From a virus: 40,192 nt of DNA. The notes beneath the pieces are model-generated. The model was not told where the DNA came from and searched no databases. It worked only from the letters and a program-made list of their open reading frames with translations. Shown here in pieces: positions 38,319 through 40,192 of this stretch (positions are counted from its first letter, which is position 1; each line of letters starts with the position of its first letter). Location: the IMG/VR virus record IMGVR_UViG_3300005253_000628, positions 1 through 40,192 of that record; one strand, 5' to 3'. The position numbers and the translations under genes are program-made.

Positions 38319-39667
38319 TAAGCCACCGCCACGCTCGAATTTACTTCGGCCCGTGATATGGACAGCCTGCCATCAGTGGTGTCCGTTCCACTCCCCCCAG
38401 GAAGTTGAATGCGAACCCAAAGCCGCAGTTTGGCTACCGTTCCCTTCACACCGGCGGTGGGCGATAGTGTAATCGTTCCTGCGTTTGTTCGGGTATGGGT
38501 CGGTGAGGGGGGAGATGTGGCCGCTAGAGCGATTCCCACATTGTCGCCGCCCGTGTACCTCTGATTCCTGAGGTCGGTGGGGTCGCCCTTAAATGTATTC
38601 CATACATTTACGGTGACGGTTAGGGTGGAGATATCTGAGGGCACCGCAAAGTCAAGAACGCCTATCGAGTACCACCCCGCAGGAGTTTGGTCTATGATGG
38701 TTCCCGTAATTTCACTAGTCAAAGTCACTGCACCTGCATAGCCCAGGACGAGCTTGGCGCCCGGCGGTACGCCCGCATCCGTAAGCCCCGCCCCCACGCG
38801 CCCGTCTGTCAGTTCACCAGGACGACTACTAAGGTTCGCTGCCCAATCCGCTCCCAATGTAGCCGCCAGGTTGCCACTGTAGAGACCACCAGAAGTCCGT
38901 CGTAGGACATTAGAGGAGTCTGCACGGGTTGTCGTGATATTACGAGCCAAGTCCCCAACGGAATCCAGTCCAGCATTCGCCCTGACAGCACCAGTCTCTA
39001 CAGTTGCAGCCGCCGTACCAGACACGAGGCTAGTATCAGCAGACGTATTATTCTCTGTCCTGTTGGCATTGGCCTCCTCAGCAGCAAACCGAGTTGCGCT
39101 GTCACTTACGTCATCGAGGTCTCCACTCAATTCACTCAAGGCAGTCGGTACTGTACCACTAGCTACTGCGGTAGGAACACCAAATACAGTCCATCCCGTC
39201 CACTCCGACGTAGGAAACTTAGCCCTCACTCTGGCATACCTGTTGACAGTAGTGAATCCACCCTTAGTAAAAGCTCTAGTCTGTCCCTCGCTGACCGTCT
39301 CTAGGTTGGTAGTGAAGGCTGCATCAGAGGCCAGGTCCACTTGGTAGATGATGGCATCCAGAACTCGTAGAGGTAAGAGAAGCTGAGGCCTGCTAATGAG
39401 ACCGTTGTACTGACCATCTCCACCTGTAAAGGAGGCCCACTTGGGAGCAGGAGGAGCATCTGTAGGAGTATCCAGGGACACAAAGGGAATTGCCGGGACT
39501 GTCCTGACTCGACGCCTCAGCCCTGCATTGGAGGTATTGGCATACATCTCCACCGCAGAGGGCTTGAAGGCTAGGAGGGACCTCAACGCTGTCCGCAGGC
39601 GATAGTCCACGCCAGCAGGCAACGCCCTGCGGCTGAGTGGCGACCTGGAACGTACTGTCCTGAGCAT
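38318..39667 (-). CDS. Tail-fibre / receptor-binding-type protein
   Basis: The 449-aa product has an N-terminal basic region (1-60), a beta-rich part resembling an Fn3-like fold (about 65-165, with YNGLISRPQLLLPLRVLDAIIYQVDLASDAAF), a helical coiled region (about 175-260) rich in Thr, Ala, Asp and Asn, and a C-terminal beta-rich domain (from about 270) that ends in SSVAVA. This layout is that of phage fibres or appendages. The last part lies in DNA with another base composition, as if the receptor-binding end was exchanged. The upstream neighbour continues off the window edge. Confidence 0.7.
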   Translation of the reverse strand: MLRTVRSRSPLSRRALPAGVDYRLRTALRSLLAFKPSAVEMYANTSNAGLRRRVRTVPAIPFVSLDTPTDAPPAPKWASFTGGDGQYNGLISRPQLLLPLRVLDAIIYQVDLASDAAFTTNLETVSEGQTRAFTKGGFTTVNRYARVRAKFPTSEWTGWTVFGVPTAVASGTVPTALSELSGDLDDVSDSATRFAAEEANANRTENNTSADTSLVSGTAAATVETGAVRANAGLDSVGDLARNITTTRADSSNVLRRTSGGLYSGNLAATLGADWAANLSSRPGELTDGRVGAGLTDAGVPPGAKLVLGYAGAVTLTSEITGTIIDQTPAGWYSIGVLDFAVPSDISTLTVTVNVWNTFKGDPTDLRNQRYTGGDNVGIALAATSPPSPTHTRTNAGTITLSPTAGVKGTVAKLRLWVRIQLPGGSGTDTTDGRLSISRAEVNSSVAVA

Positions 39668-40192
39668 TAGGATGTCCGCCTTGTAGTCGCCTCAGCATAG
39701 ACTTCCATGCCCAGGACCTTCTTAGGTGCAGCTATTGCAGGCAGTGTAACCTCAATTAGCATCCGTTTGCCGTAAGCATCTCCATCAACCTGGAAACTTC
39801 CCTCCAACAGCTCAGCTAGGTTGGTCTTGGCAACCATCGTCAGTGCCGTAGCACTCCCAGGACTGTCGGGGTCGAAGGGGTCAATCCAGTAGTTCACTGT
39901 TGGTACGGCATTGGTATGGACCAGAAACTGTTTCCACACCTTGAACTGAGAGGGGTCTCCTAGGTCCAGTAGTACCTGCTTGAACTTGCCAGCAGGGGCA
40001 TCGTTGCTGGAGGCAGTATAAGCCGTCTGGGGGTCGTCCAGAACGTAGATGGTCGAGGCAGTGGCCCCTACCAGTACCTTCTTCCCCACGACAGGCTTGT
40101 ACTCAATCACGGGAGTAGGAGCGAAGTCAGTGAACTTGAACCACTGTCGAGTCTCCAGGTCCAGTAGTCGGTGACGCTTAGTACTACCTGTG
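39667..40192 (-). CDS. Structural protein gene cut by the right edge
   Basis: The open frame runs from the window edge (no stop in the last 27 codons, GSTKRHRLLDLETRQWFKF) down to 39667, where it overlaps the fibre-like start by one base. The visible 175 residues include a possible GTG restart at 40110 (MIEYKPVVGKK). Beta-rich features such as FKVWKQFLVHTNAVPTVNYW and KKVLGMEVYAEATTRR suggest a virion component, such as a tail or receptor-associated protein. The true start is outside the window. Confidence 0.75.
   Translation of the reverse strand, partial: TGSTKRHRLLDLETRQWFKFTDFAPTPVIEYKPVVGKKVLVGATASTIYVLDDPQTAYTASSNDAPAGKFKQVLLDLGDPSQFKVWKQFLVHTNAVPTVNYWIDPFDPDSPGSATALTMVAKTNLAELLEGSFQVDGDAYGKRMLIEVTLPAIAAPKKVLGMEVYAEATTRRTS

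Noticed and set aside
1-40192. tRNA genes
   Set aside because: I looked for T-loop GGTTCGA-type segments with matching acceptor stems and found none that fold.
1-40192. CRISPR array associated with the Cas4-like nuclease
   Set aside because: No regularly spaced direct repeats were seen anywhere, and no cas1/cas2-type gene is present.
1-40192. Lysogeny functions (integrase, excisionase, CI-type repressor, attachment site)
   Set aside because: No such protein pattern was seen; the HTH proteins at 8394 and 30179 are too small and generic to be called repressors.

Overview
The window is a large part of the genome of a lytic-looking tailed bacteriophage (Caudoviricetes). Evidence: a terminase small/large pair, a P22-type portal, large internal-virion-type proteins, a fibre-like protein, a holin plus GH108 endolysin, and a complete phage replication set. 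No integrase, repressor or host-type gene is visible. I see no tail-tube or tape-measure gene, so a podovirus-like particle is likely, but the scaffold/major-capsid region is missing. The left- and right-edge genes are both cut and both read on the minus strand. If the genome is circular or circularly permuted, the missing morphogenesis genes lie between the two window ends. The host cannot be named; a GH108 lysin, a 3TM holin and an RlpA-like protein fit a diderm host, but only as inference. G+C is near 50% and ribosome binding sites are strong (AGGAGG).

Layout. 1-7958 (minus): packaging and head start (TerS, a zinc-ribbon miniprotein, TerL, an unknown, an HNH endonuclease, portal, a 426-aa protein, a cut gene). 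7959-8393: divergent control region with a minus promoter (TTGACA), a possible plus promoter and several hairpins. 8394-28473 (plus): early/replication block of about 55 tightly packed, often ATGA-overlapping genes. Its first part is mainly miniproteins. 11920-15489 holds the most notable feature, a candidate ubiquitin-like conjugation module: a beta-grasp Ubl, an E2-like protein, a ThiF/E1-like adenylating enzyme and a JAB/JAMM peptidase with an intact active site and a Cys-rich tail. 15.4-19.1 kb holds a DNA-methyltransferase-like gene, an HNH and Cys-rich or membrane miniproteins. 19.15-26.7 kb is replication/recombination: Cas4-like nuclease, Sak4-like ATPase, SSB-like protein, RNase H-like protein, a uracil-DNA-glycosylase/family A polymerase fusion, a MazG-like protein and a RepA-like helicase ATPase. 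27.4-28.5 kb ends with an RlpA-like protein and a second methyltransferase-like gene. 28440-40192 (minus): convergent block with lysis genes (endolysin, holin-like), nucleotide-metabolism genes, a metallophosphoesterase, large virion proteins, a gene split by a 121-bp tandem duplication, a fibre-like gene and a cut gene.

How it fits together (inference): the plus block is probably expressed early for takeover and DNA replication; both minus blocks are probably late (packaging, structure, lysis). The ubiquitin-like module sits inside the early block, which suggests modification of host or replication proteins, or protection against a host system, rather than a role in tail assembly. All function calls are from reading motifs in the sequence; no database search was possible.
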